Position numbers and translations under genes: made by a program. Source: Alentia gelatinosa (Eukaryota; Annelida; Polychaeta; Phyllodocida; Polynoidae). Taken from it: 64,000 nucleotides of DNA. Every line of letters starts with the position of its first letter. Position 1 is the first letter of the stretch. This document shows, one piece after another, positions 14,401-23,799 of the stretch. Below the pieces are notes generated by a model, which was given only the letters and a program-made list of their open reading frames with translations, was not told the DNA's origin and did not search any database. The stretch spans positions 31,438,988-31,502,987 of the forward strand of contig OX465584.1 in the NCBI GenBank assembly GCA_950022655.1, written 5' to 3'.

Positions 14401-15028
14401 CGGACACGAAATGGTAGCAACGGAAGTTGTAGTAGATCCATTCCTTGGGGCAACCTGTTTTATATTGAATAAATATCATCAATTAGTAGAGGTTTGTTGT
14501 ACTCATATGTAGGTGATAATAGCAGAAAGGTCTACGTTCTATGATGTTAAGAACACTATTTCTAATATAAAACCCGCTAGCTTCTATTGAGCCGATGACT
14601 TATATTCCGAAGAGAAGGGGGGGGGGGGGGCTTAAGACTTACAGCACCCCCACTATAGAGCCGTCCTTGACATATGCTTTTATTGAGTTCTCCTTCTATG
14701 TCCTTTTCAAACTCTATAACTGTATACTATCTTCATAAATACCATCTACTGCTTTCAGTCCTTTGGGCACAACGCTGAAGCATATACTTAAATTTATGAT
14801 ATATTTTTGTATACGAAGTGGTAAAATCACAAATCTAGTCATAGATAATTGCACTACAACAAATTCTCTACCCTGAGAAAAGCATGGATGAGAATGAGCA
14901 AATCATATACCATGACCGTATAAGATCAAGAGCTACTCACCATTGTTTGGTAGCGGATCCGCAACTACGACCATCGAAAGGTAAGCCAATGCAAGGGCCA
15001 GGCCCAGCATGGCAACACCACGAGCCAT
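5476..15028 (-). CDS. Secreted C-type lectin, four exons, complete
   Basis: Coding exons on the minus strand are 15028-14941, 14454-14270, 7628-7532 and 5654-5476. They total 549 nt, giving 182 residues plus TGA. All junctions are GT-AG and the phases match (1, 0, 1). Exon 1 starts MARGVAMLGLALALAYL, a clear signal peptide. Exon 2 begins the C-type lectin fold (CPKEW, RCYHF, then W..A..FC and YLVSVETMDELNFL). Exon 3 carries WWTGGYLDMD and SWVWGVP. Exon 4 has WYPGEPNDEN and ends GFICEKDPLVRI. The EPN triad is the known mannose-type calcium and sugar motif of the family; sugar binding here is inferred. The inner cysteine pair usual before and after the WND motif is missing (TYISL and LDDKASF instead), and WND is replaced by an LDD-like stretch. 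The outer pair and the N-terminal pair remain. Introns of 0.5, 6.6 and 1.9 kb hold many mobile elements. Confidence 0.88.
5655..7046. other. Lectin intron 3, first part
   Basis: AT-rich intron DNA with no element I can define. Confidence 0.55.
7050..7258. mobile_element. MITE with TAA target duplication, 209 bp
   Basis: Terminal inverted repeats start GGGGACACCCATAAAGTA and end TACTTTATGGTTGGCCCC. TAA flanks both ends (7047-7049 and 7259-7261), as in PIF/Harbinger-type insertions. Inside is a 51-bp tandem duplication. It lies in lectin intron 3. Confidence 0.68.
7069..7178. repeat. 51-bp tandem duplication inside a MITE
   Basis: Two identical 51-bp units (7069-7119, 7120-7170) plus the start of a third. 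Each contains a C-rich CCACCCCCACCCCCACT run. Confidence 0.85.
7262..7485. mobile_element. MITE with TAA target duplication, 224 bp
   Basis: Ends AGTCCAATACACA and TGTGCATTGGACT, with TAA at 7259-7261 and 7486-7488. An inner pair of 36-bp arms (7287-7323 and 7424-7459, core GAACATCGATGTACC) is perfectly or almost perfectly complementary. It shares its left TAA with the right TAA of the neighbouring element. Confidence 0.75.
7706..7992. mobile_element. MITE family with GGCGTCCACC termini, copy A
   Basis: Left end AGGCCTGGCGTCCACC-TACTACGATA, right end TAGTAGGTGGACGCCGGGCC. It is a close copy, through its whole length, of the element at 34661-34945. The right end abuts a truncated mariner-like MITE, so one may have inserted into the other. 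It lies in lectin intron 2. Confidence 0.77.
7996..8052. mobile_element. Truncated mariner-like MITE (right half)
   Basis: Matches the right half of the complete element at 19138-19320 (GGAGGGTGTCCGCTTA ... GGCTCTACTGTA). The left half is missing. Confidence 0.7.
8060..8940. other. Lectin intron 2, unassigned part
   Basis: Contains an 18-20-nt G homopolymer near 8291 and otherwise nothing I can name. Confidence 0.5.
8951..9490. repeat. Inverted-repeat element enclosing telomere-like repeats
   Basis: Left arm from 8951 (GGATGTCTCGGTCCCTTTGG, then repeated CTCGGCCCC blocks) pairs with the right arm 9424-9490 (GGGGCCGAGGTGCC ... GACATCC). Between them lie TTAGGG-like repeats and a G run at 9408. 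It resembles a foldback element or MITE with a simple-repeat core. Confidence 0.65.
9170..9322 (+). repeat. Degenerate TTAGGG-type interstitial telomeric repeats
   Basis: About 150 bp of GGGTTA, GGGATA and GGGTCA hexamers, mostly in register, with only a few perfect TTAGGG pairs. TTAGGG is the metazoan telomere unit; the degeneracy indicates an interior, ageing copy. Confidence 0.85.
9500..10340. other. Lectin intron 2, unassigned part
   Basis: No open frame or repeat structure that I can support. Confidence 0.5.
10346..10433. repeat. Imperfect palindromic hairpin H1
   Basis: Arms GGCCGTATGTTTCGAGGA and TCCGAGGAGCATACAACC, plus inner arms GTAGCAATA and TATTGCGTAC, fold around a CGAGCGCATGCGAGG centre. 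Confidence 0.55.
10908..11029. repeat. Near-perfect palindromic hairpin H2, 122 bp
   Basis: Arms of about 54 bp: left starts TACCTTACTGGTACATA and reaches AAAAATATTCCAC; right starts GTGGAATATTTTT and ends TACCAGTAAGGTA. The loop is about 14 nt (TTCTCTGCGAGCTC). Only about five mismatches in the arms. Confidence 0.85.
11200..13660. other. Lectin intron 2, unassigned part
   Basis: AT-rich DNA with no gene-like frame. Short G homopolymers at 13672 and 14617 bracket the next hairpin region. Confidence 0.5.
13912..14059. repeat. Palindromic hairpin H3, about 148 bp
   Basis: Arms AAAATAACTTGGTCTG and CAGACCAAGTTATTTT, with flanking AGGAAACTCACGAGATG and CATCGAGTGGGTTTCTT, fold around GAAGCGAAGCTGAGTGAAT (13981-13999). 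Confidence 0.8.
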
Positions 15029-16235
15029 CCTTCTGAGTGAAACCTCCTTCTCTCAGAGGCAAATCAACACGCGGTCACGAGTAGGGATCCCACCAGGATC
15101 CAAGTTAAAGCTTGCTGTCCAATCCGCGTTCCTGTGATATGGTCTGGCTCTCCCCCCAGTGGTTCCCTAGGGGCGGTGCAACAACGCGGCGACCTGTCAC
15201 GGAATACTGCGACGGAGATTGTGCGTGTGGCTGGTAGAAGATGGGCATTATTGGCCCCGACTGGGCCTGTTTCACTGGTGACCGGTGGTTATCACCATTA
15301 GATATAAGTGCGTGGAATTGGTCAGTTGTGATAATCACAGGGGACCTCTGGTCTGGGTCACGATGGACGTATGGCCATCAATGGGGGTGTTCGGAAAACT
15401 ATCCGCTCGGGGCGAAGAGCGTGCACCATTGAGTGAAAAGAGGAGGGATAAACGTAGAGATTTGTAAACACACCCTCAAAGGCAATGTATGTTGAATAAA
15501 ATGTGGATTCAGTGAATTAGAAACATGAAATAGAGAATTAATATCAACATAGAGAAAAAGGGCAGTATTTATGGAAATTTATGTTATTCATGGAACTCAC
15601 CCAAAGGCCTCATTCCCCATCTCGTTTTGTGGCATGTATACGCATGGTGGGTTTCTATATTATTCATTATCTACCCGAATTACCATAAATTGGCATAGAT
15701 GACATATTAAAGTGAAAGTCTATCCTCCACTCCGAGTAAATTGTCCCCTTACGCGAGGTGACCTCATAATCGGTTGATTTAGTCTGTCATTTGTTACATA
15801 CATGTAGTACATTAGTACATCCGCTGCATAACCGTTTGTACACAATCAACAAACCCCGCCCGCCCGTGCCCACATATCAACGCTTTGTCTAGTGTCTGTG
15901 TTGCTATCCTGTGTATCCAGTGTCTCATTGTTGCGACAACTATCTGGCCACCACACACCCATACTATTTTTTCATGTCTTTATTGCAAGTAATAATTTCC
16001 TATTGCTCGTTCTTGTAATACAATCATTGCAAGCGGGGTGTCCCGGGAGCGAGTCTTTACTGTAATTATTAAATGTACCGCATAGGTATATATCAAGGAC
16101 ATATAGGACACTGCACAGAAGTTACCCTTCAGTGGATCCAATGGGGTGCTTCTGGGGCGAGGATAATTTGGCCCAAGAAATTCAGTCACTGGCTGCTGGA
16201 TCAATCCATGCCGTCTATATTTCTTATACGACAGA
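15029..16235. other. Upstream region of the lectin gene, no gene seen
   Basis: It must hold the lectin 5' leader and promoter, but I find no convincing TATA box or initiator. Overlapping open frames at 15105-15467 look like chance in a GC-richer patch. Confidence 0.5.
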
Positions 16236-16240
16236 GAAGG

Positions 16241-16410
16241 CATAAGAAAGAAATTGATGAGTGTTTGGTCTGTATCCCCGTTCGCCATCGAGTTTGGAGT
16301 GCGCAGTTATATGAACGAAACGATAGCCGAGTGAATATTCTGAAGCGCTCCAAACGAGATCGTGAACCGGCACACAGACCAAGCACAAATATGTTTCTGA
16401 TTTTATCTTA
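16241..16410. repeat. Palindromic hairpin H4
   Basis: Arms TTTGGTCTGTATCCCCGTTC and GAACCGGCACACAGACCAAG, with CGAGTTTGGAG pairing to CTCCAAACGAG, around CGATAGCCGAGTGAATATTC (16321-16340). Confidence 0.75.
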
Positions 16411-17115
16411 GCCTGCAAATATTCATTTGTTTATCACCCATTGAGTATGAGTTACCGTACTCGCACGCCTGTTGAGTATGAGTTCCTAATGTTAAGCCCA
16501 TGGATGTTATGCCATGCTAAAATAGTATAGTGGGGCATTGTCCCGTGCTCAGATATGCTGCAATAGACGTGGAGTTGGAGTATGTTAAGTCTTATTCACA
16601 TGTAGGGGCTGATGTACCGGAGATGGGTGTACTTCACACCTTTTCCCTGGTCTCAGACAATGATCCTGTGGTACAAAGATCACATGGAAGGTACTATTTT
16701 TTGCTTTTCCCAGTCTTAGAGCTGATTCACAGGAAGAACACACCTGATAAATAATCTCAAATCTCAAAAAATCTCAAAAAAGGGGAGGGCAGATTGTCGC
16801 TGAATTGCAGACCTTGTGACTCAAGTAGCCATTAGGTGGGATGTGTGAAATACATGTGGTCATGCTTGCCAGCTTTCTATTGGCTGGGTTGGGCACTTAG
16901 ACGAGAGTCACCCGTGTGTACATTTGTCTTACCAAAATGCTCCTATATATGTTTGAAATCAAAATCTCTTGAGATTCTGTAGCTTGCTATCGGTAATCAT
17001 CGCTGACAATACCAGGGGACAAACTTGTCTTAGACAAATGAAACCCTACTATTCAGACTAGAAAATTGTGTTCTTGTACAGAATTTGTTTCAGACAAACA
17101 CCCTATGAGGTACAT
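16411..17115. other. Intergenic, no gene seen
   Basis: No supported coding or repeat feature. Confidence 0.5.
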
Positions 17116-17118
17116 GAA

Positions 17119-17582
17119 AGCGGGCATCCACCAACTACGACAAGTATACTGTCTAGTAGGCTAAGACAATGGGTTCTCGACAAGGTCCACGACAGGCCTA
17201 CGATTGGAAGGCCTGTCGTAGCCTTGTGGTGGTTGGTGGACCCTAGTTCCCCACAAGAGGCTACAACAAGGCCACGACAGGCTGCGACATGAAGCTTGTC
17301 GGGGGCCTGTCGGGGGCCTTCCGACAAGGTTACGACAAAATCGAACATGTTCGATTTTTGCAATGACTGGACATTTGTCGTGGAGTGTTGTGGTTTCCTC
17401 GATCTCACTGTCATAGTGTGTCGGGACCATGGACGCCTTTTTTACTGAAACGTCTACGACACGCCCCGACAACGCTGTCGTAAAGCCCCCCTTCTCACGA
17501 AAAGGCTGCGACAAGGCGCCGATAGGAACTTTCTTGTCGGCGCTTGTCGTAGCCTTGTCGTGGTTTGTGGACGCCCGCCTTT
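17119..17582. mobile_element. MITE family with GACAAGGC-rich arms, copy 1
   Basis: Left end AAAGCGGGCATCCACCAAC, right end GTTTGTGGACGCCCGCCTTT. The interior is full of GGCTGCGACAAGG / CTTGTCGTAGCC blocks in both orientations and shares a long middle stretch (CATGAAGCTTGTCGGGGGCC onward) with copy 2. Confidence 0.75.
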
Positions 17583-17720
17583 AATTCCACCGTGTAAATC
17601 CCACTTTAGAATAGATGTAGAAAGGTTCACAGGTCGCTGCACACACTATGGTCCTATTGTATCTTTTGACCAAGCTCGACCACTAATACAAAGAGGTGCA
17701 GGAATCCAGGGAGGTGTTTT

Positions 17721-18157
17721 AGGGGGTGCGTCCACCAACCACAACAAGGCTGCGACAACGGCTTTCCGACAGGGTCCACGACAGCTCTACGATTGGAAGC
17801 CTTGTCGTAGCCTTGTTGTGGTTGGTGGACCACAGTTCCCGACAAGAGGCTACGCCAAGGCCACGACAGGCTGCGACATGAAGCTTGTCGGGGGCCTGTC
17901 GGGAGCCTTCCGACAAGGTTACGACAAAATTGAACATGTTCGATTTTGGAGCCGTGTCGTGGCGTGTCGTGGCGTGTCGGGAGGTTATCGCAGAGGTCTA
18001 CGATAGAATATTTAGGTGGAGCGTGGACATCCCGACAGGCTGCGACAAGGGGTCACGACAGCCCCCCTTCTCACGACAAGGCTGCGACAAGGCTGCGATT
18101 GGAACTTTCTTGTCGGCGCGTGTCGCAGCCCTGTCGTGGTTGGTGGACGCACCCCCT
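17721..18157. mobile_element. MITE family with GACAAGGC-rich arms, copy 2, 437 bp
   Basis: Left end AGGGGGTGCGTCCACCAACC, right end GGTTGGTGGACGCACCCCCT. Internal blocks as in copy 1. Flanking triplets are TTA-like and TAA-like, close to a TWA target duplication but not identical. It splits sequence that matches 23597-23760. Confidence 0.8.
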
Positions 18158-18159
18158 AA

Positions 18160-18335
18160 CAGCAGTGATGATCGTGGATAGTGATCGTTTCCGTTGCTCA
18201 GTCGAATTATCTTACCTGTGCATGTATGGCAAAGCTATATCCAAATAGGTCTTAGACAATCAGTGATCGTTTCAACTGTACAGGTCCATGCAACACCTTG
18301 TCTATAAAATACCTCCCAGTATACTAGGAATAATA
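18160..18335. repeat. Dispersed repeat, copy 1
   Basis: About 175 bp (from GTGATGATCGTGGATAGTGA to AATACCTCCCAG) is roughly 85 percent similar by eye to 23597-23765. Unknown element. Confidence 0.65.
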
Positions 18336-18954
18336 CTTTCCATTTCCATTGTCCAGTTGTTTATATGGGAAATGCAAATAATATTAGTTTCTAGGTATCT
18401 TTATGGGAAGATGCTTATATTGCAGTGGTCCTAATATATAACCTATTACACTAAGCTGGGCTCATTGATTTTTTCCAAATACTATCACTAACTTACTCCA
18501 TTACTCTCTCGATCTATAGAGAAATAGATATTGTTTGAGAAAAATAGTATCATTAACTTTTTTTCAGAATGTACCTGACTTGTTAAAAACCCAAATGAAC
18601 TCTAAACAATATCCATTTGTTTTCTCTCACGACAGGACATGCCTATATGTGCTTCAATATGGCGCGGTCCTGGAGCAGTTTATTTCATATGGTTTTTACA
18701 AACTGACGCAGGCAGATTCATCCAAACTGTCCTCTAGGCCAACAGATATCTTGCAATAATCTAAATGTATCATAAACATACCTGAAAGTGGCATTTCGAT
18801 CTGTTATATTTATACTGGAACCACACAATACTTTAAGCTTTTCTGGTTACCAGTGCAATTGTTCAGTGCAATGTTTGCCACTATTGTAGAACTTAAGATC
18901 TAGTTAATGGTTACTATGTATACAGGCCATATCTTTCTACAAAGTAGTAGATAT

Positions 18955-19111
18955 TGTAGTGGTTTGGTTGAAGAGGAGGCTTGAAATTGTGCTGGAGTTG
19001 TTATTTATTCTGGGCATTAACGTTGTGAATACAAAAACTAGCGTATACTGCAGGTTCTCTGAAATACCATGATGGTTACTAATATACCGCAGAACGTTCA
19101 AAATACTACAT
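18955..19111. repeat. Direct repeat, copy 1
   Basis: About 157 bp from TAGTGGTTTGGTTGAAGAGG to AATACTACA is repeated in the same orientation at 19812-19967 with about ten differences. A mariner-like MITE and other DNA lie between the copies. Confidence 0.8.
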
Positions 19112-19137
19112 CTCTCCCTCCTTTTAGAAAAATACTA

Positions 19138-19320
19138 TACAGTGGAACCCCGCCCAAGAGACACCCCGCGTAAGCGGTCACCCCGCGTTAAGGGACACCT
19201 TTGTTCGGAACGGTTCCCTATATTAGATGTTTATTTTAACCCCGTGTAAGCGGACACCCCGCGTAAGCAGACACTTTGGCCTGGAACGGAGGGTGTCTGC
19301 TTATGTGGGGTTCTACTGTA
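19138..19320. mobile_element. Mariner-like MITE, complete
   Basis: TA-flanked ends: TACAGTGGAACCCCGC and GTGGGGTTCTACTGTA. The interior has repeated CACCCCGCGTAAGCGG units. The TA target and CAGT-type ends suggest the Tc1/mariner/pogo group. A partial copy is at 7996-8052. Confidence 0.75.
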
Positions 19321-19811
19321 TATTTATCAAAGTCTTTTGTCAATATTTTCATTTTTCATTCAGCAAGTCTCTTTGTTCTTAAACAGCAAATATTCTGTTG
19401 CAATCTTTTTATGATATGATTTGCTAAAATATAACTTTTAACTGAAAATTAAATATTTGTTTTCTTAGACATAGTATCAAACATTTTTGATAATCTCATA
19501 TAGCATGGCAAACATCTCAAATGATGCCTCTTTGATTATGTGTGACAGAGTCTAATATTTTGTCTCAAAGTCTTTTAGCCACACTGATGGTGTCTTAAGT
19601 TGTGTAGACGATCTCTCATGGGTAGCGCTTGGGGTGGACTCTTCACTGGAGTCGGAACACTAACAGGTGCTGCTTCACTGTTAACCTTAGAAGCATTTTC
19701 CTGTGTTGAGCAATCAGTCTCAGTTATGATATCTGGTACATATGAGGAAGCACATTCACCGGAGATTTCCTTCAAATGTGAAGAATTTCGGGTAATGGTG
19801 TGGTCACCAGT

Positions 19812-19967
19812 GTAGTGTTTTGGTTGAAGAGGAGGATTGAAATTGTGCTGGAGTTGTTATTCATTCTGGGCATTAAATTTGTGAATACAAAAGCTAGCGG
19901 ATACTGCAGGTTCACTGAAATACTATGATGGTTACTATTATACTACAGAACGTTCAGAATACTACAG
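19812..19967. repeat. Direct repeat, copy 2
   Basis: Second copy of the repeat at 18955-19111. Both end in the same AATACTACA. Confidence 0.8.
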
Positions 19968-20408
19968 CTATTATTCTTACAGACAATATCATACATTTTG
20001 TATGCACGTAATTCCTATAAGAAAAGACAGTGGCCCATATTGAAATGGATCTGTCAACTAACATAACTCACGCATTGTCGCTAAGCGAAGCTGACCGATC
20101 CCCCATAATCAAATATACTAATAGGTATAAGATGATAATATGTTCACACAGGCGCCGCTCATACGATTACGTAGCAGACATTTACTATACATAATTTGAT
20201 GGAACCGAGAAAATGGCAAGCTATCTATCATAGTGTTTGAGCCATATCGCAGCATGATGCTTGTATAGTCTCTCTTTTGCCGGGTAAAAAATACTAGACC
20301 ACACCGGATGTCCCAGACCATATATTTACAGCCGTCGGGAATCCTATAGATACCTCATTTCCAGCAAATAATTATATAGAATTGCATCAAGAATCGTATA
20401 AATAGACA

Positions 20409-20492
20409 ATACTCCAGGAGTTTCAATATGCCGCAATCGTCAAAGAGGCGAAGCTGAGTCACGATTACGGAACATCCAAATGAGTGGAGTAT
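20409..20492. repeat. Palindromic hairpin H5
   Basis: Arms ATACTCCAGGAG and GAGTGGAGTAT, and CCGCAATCGT pairing with ACGATTACGG, around GAGGCGAAGCTGAGTC (20446-20460). The same core occurs without clear arms at 20092-20108. Confidence 0.65.
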
Positions 20493-20499
20493 AATTTAT

Positions 20500-23095
20500 T
20501 TTAGGATTCATGTGTGGCTCTGGATTTTTATCAACCCTTTCACAGACATTAGAATAGCATTGCAATATCAGAATACTTTATATTAAATCGCAAATTCAGT
20601 TAGGAATGTATAAATCTCCATGTTGATATCTTGCCTTTTTTCTCAAATCCTGGCCGCTGATTGGCCAGTGGATTATGGCGTTATTTCACATCACTCAACC
20701 ACGACTATGGCGTAGCATCGTCCCTATATATGTGGGTGATTGTTGCACGTATATTTTTGTTATGTCATTCCTATGGCTAAACTTATACCGACGTTCTATA
20801 GAATTACGTATGAACCGAGATGGACATGCTAGGACCCATTTAAGGAAGTAGATACCGCACTACATTTAAAACAATTGTATAAACAACACCAGATCACTAT
20901 TCCTAGTTGTGAATAGTTAAACTCTATCAAGATCACAATACATGTTGCCCACATGCTTTTTTAGCAGTACAATGACACACTTTTGATTTCAGCCTTAATT
21001 CATTTACCTGCAGCTTCTATATTTCGCTTTAGATGGAAATTATGCTATGCTAACAATTATCTGCCCATTCTTATGATTTAATCATTTTGATAACAGCCTT
21101 CCTAGAGTAGATACCTCCACACTCACCCGAAAAGGAAACGTATCGCTAAACATAAAATCTTGTTACCACCGTTGTTGTATAGATTCACTAACACAGCGGC
21201 CGGTTCTGAAATCCATAATCGCTGCAGGCAGGGGGTTCATTTCCTTCACATAGTGTAGTGTGCGCTGAAATATTAAATTTGTTCCAAATATGAAGGTTTT
21301 GCGAACGTCCCCAGGTTCGACGAAGCGTCTGTTAAGCGGATGTAGATGTGGGTGTGGATATGGGGGTGCGTGGATAAGAGTAGAAATAGATGTTACAATA
21401 GATGAAGAGGTGTATGCGGGTGTGGGTGGATGAGAGCGAATGTAGATGTGACAATAGATTTCGGTGTGGATAAGGGTGGGACCAGAACTTCATTTCGGAG
21501 GTTTCAAATTTTGGCATGGGTGGAAAGCTTTTAGGGATGAAAAAATATTAGAGGCGTGGAACTCGTGAAACCCGTTGTGATCTCGCTCAGGAGGGGCTTC
21601 TTAAACACCCCTTGACCTCCTCCCTCCTTGGCGGGCGGGGCGGGGGTACTGGTAGGTGTGTGGGGGGAGGAGTGAAAGGGGTGTTATACTATGGGAGTGG
21701 GTGGGTGGGGGTGGATATCGAAGCGAAAGTAGCTGAAGATGTGAGTGTTTGTGCGTTCATGGAATATTGTCCAATCGTGGGCTCCACCATCATCTCCATT
21801 GACTTCACATCTACTGTTCAACTGATGGGTGAAAAGGTGACTTTTATGCATATTCACGAGCCATTCACCTGTCCAGTTTAGCATCCGCCTGTTTGGATTC
21901 CAGAAACTGTGGCCCAGCTGTTTCGTGTAGAGTGCGCATATGCATGGACGCTATTTCACCTAATGGACTTATGTGGTATACTGTGACCTTGATATCAGGT
22001 GTGTGACGCATGAATGCTGAAAATTTGCTCAACCATCAATCAGGCATGGTTGAGCAGTAGAATCTGGAAAAACGGGACGATGAAGCTAAATATAGACCCA
22101 GTAATACTATAGCATTGTTGTATAGAATAACTATAATACGATTCTGTGATGGGATTCCACATTGATGAGACCTTTGTTTCTCGCGAATAATTGTTACATC
22201 CGCACATTTAATAGTTGCTACGATTGATACAACACAGTGTTTACCTAATGTCATCTTATTCATCATCGATTCATTTATTCTTTCCGTTTTTATCATTGTC
22301 TACTTTTAAAACGCAACAAGTAAATTAGCACTGGTGTTCGTGGGAATCGACATGCCCAGACATACGGTATAAGGTAAATATAGTCATGTCTTCTTTCGTC
22401 TCTTCACTGTTGTACGTCTTTACTCTCTGTTGCGAACGTTCAGTGAAGCTCTGCATACATTGGCGTCGGCCGTCTTTGTGGGCACCACACTTCCGGTCAG
22501 GTTAATTCAACAGCAGAGGTACCGCGAAGTGGAAAAGCTTTTCAACTAATTACTCGTGGGAGCACTGAATGTTGTCACTAGATATCCGAAGCCACGCCTG
22601 GAATATAAAGGCAATGCGTCTGCAAGCGATTTCAGACTGTACCACTACGGACTTTCATATACTCTCTCCTATACGATACAGAATGTCAGAGTTGAAATGA
22701 CTATTAAAATGACATAAAACAGCTTTCTTTTATTATCGATACATTCATCATTTTGGTATCGACTTGCTTTTCAAATTTGTAAAAAACAGAATGTTAATTT
22801 GGTACCTGATAAGAATGCTATGTATCAGTATCCATTAACACAAATAATTATAGTGTGAAAATTAGTTCCAATCCTTGTAGATATCATAGGTAATTTATAT
22901 AGGACCTTTCATAAGTCAGTTTTCCCAGATACAACAAACTAAATGTGTAGAGTAATTGTTCTTTATCAGAGTAAGATCAGCCAAGAGATGTGAGGCGGCA
23001 ATACAGCCATCTCTGGCATCAGACACAGAAAGGTCATACTTGAAGTCAATCCTCCACCACATTGTTACGCAAATAATCTGGAACATCTCCCCGGA
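20500..23095. other. Intergenic, no gene seen
   Basis: Includes a purine-rich, GTGGATG-type low-complexity stretch (about 21340-21490 and 21620-21720). No supported gene. Confidence 0.5.
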
Positions 23096-23100
23096 GACCA

Positions 23101-23565
23101 TTACTCTCCGGGCGCCATTATGAGCTCATGCCCAATGCCTGCAGGCACCGGACCAAGCAATGGGTAATGGTATTGAGTCAAAGGTTGTGCAAGATGACGA
23201 AACACATAGCGAAACGACTGAGGTAGCCTCTCGAGAAGAAGGTAATATATATTCTGCTCGCTCTGGCTGTCTTGGCAGTTTATTCCACACGTGACAGAGC
23301 TGCATAACTTCAATAGGTGTACATAACGCCCTCCCGCATGGTGTGTATCTGGCCTGTGAAACAAGTCAACAACTGAATTCATAAGAATAAGCAATTCCGT
23401 TACATGGTTTCTAGAAAGATACGCATAGAACAATTGGTAAAACAAAAGTTTTTCTTCAAATAAAAATGTAGTGAATGTTCCCCAATGGTTTGTTCGACGC
23501 ATCGCAAGAAATCTGCAGGCCATTGAGTCAACCACATGTACATGTATGTTTTCTGCACTCGTCAT
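23101..23565 (-). CDS. Unrecognised open frame of 154 codons
   Basis: The longest frame outside the assigned genes and the LINE. It starts MTSAENIHVHVV and ends IMAPGE. It is followed in the TAATG manner by another frame of 61 codons (23101-22916). It has no motif I recognise, no signal peptide and no convincing splice sites. It may be a single exon, a decayed gene or chance. Confidence 0.2.
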   Translation of the reverse strand: MTSAENIHVHVVDSMACRFLAMRRTNHWGTFTTFLFEEKLLFYQLFYAYLSRNHVTELLILMNSVVDLFHRPDTHHAGGRYVHLLKLCSSVTCGINCQDSQSEQNIYYLLLERLPQSFRYVFRHLAQPLTQYHYPLLGPVPAGIGHELIMAPGE

Positions 23566-23596
23566 GTCAGTAACCTGCTCACTATCTCTGTGAGGT

Positions 23597-23765
23597 GTTC
23601 TACAGTAGTAACGATCGTTGATAGTGACTGTTTCCGTTGCATAGTCGAATTATCATACCTGCCCATGTATGGCACAGCTATATCAAAATAGGTTTTAGAC
23701 CATCAGTGATAGTTTCAACCCAACAGGTATATGCAAGACCTTGTTCTATGAAACACCTCCCTGGT
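23597..23765. repeat. Dispersed repeat, copy 2
   Basis: Partner of 18160-18335 in the same orientation (GATAGTGACTGTTTCCGTTG ... AAACACCTCCCTGG). Confidence 0.65.
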
Positions 23766-23799
23766 TTGAAAAATATCATTAGAACATTATGTGTGTGCA

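Noticed and set aside
15105..15467. Overlapping frames upstream of the lectin
   Set aside because: No motif or splice support; likely chance in a GC-richer stretch of the upstream region.
17103..18248. Many frames of 60 to 148 codons on both strands
   Set aside because: They lie inside two copies of a GACAAGGC-rich MITE and change between copies; no transposase motif.
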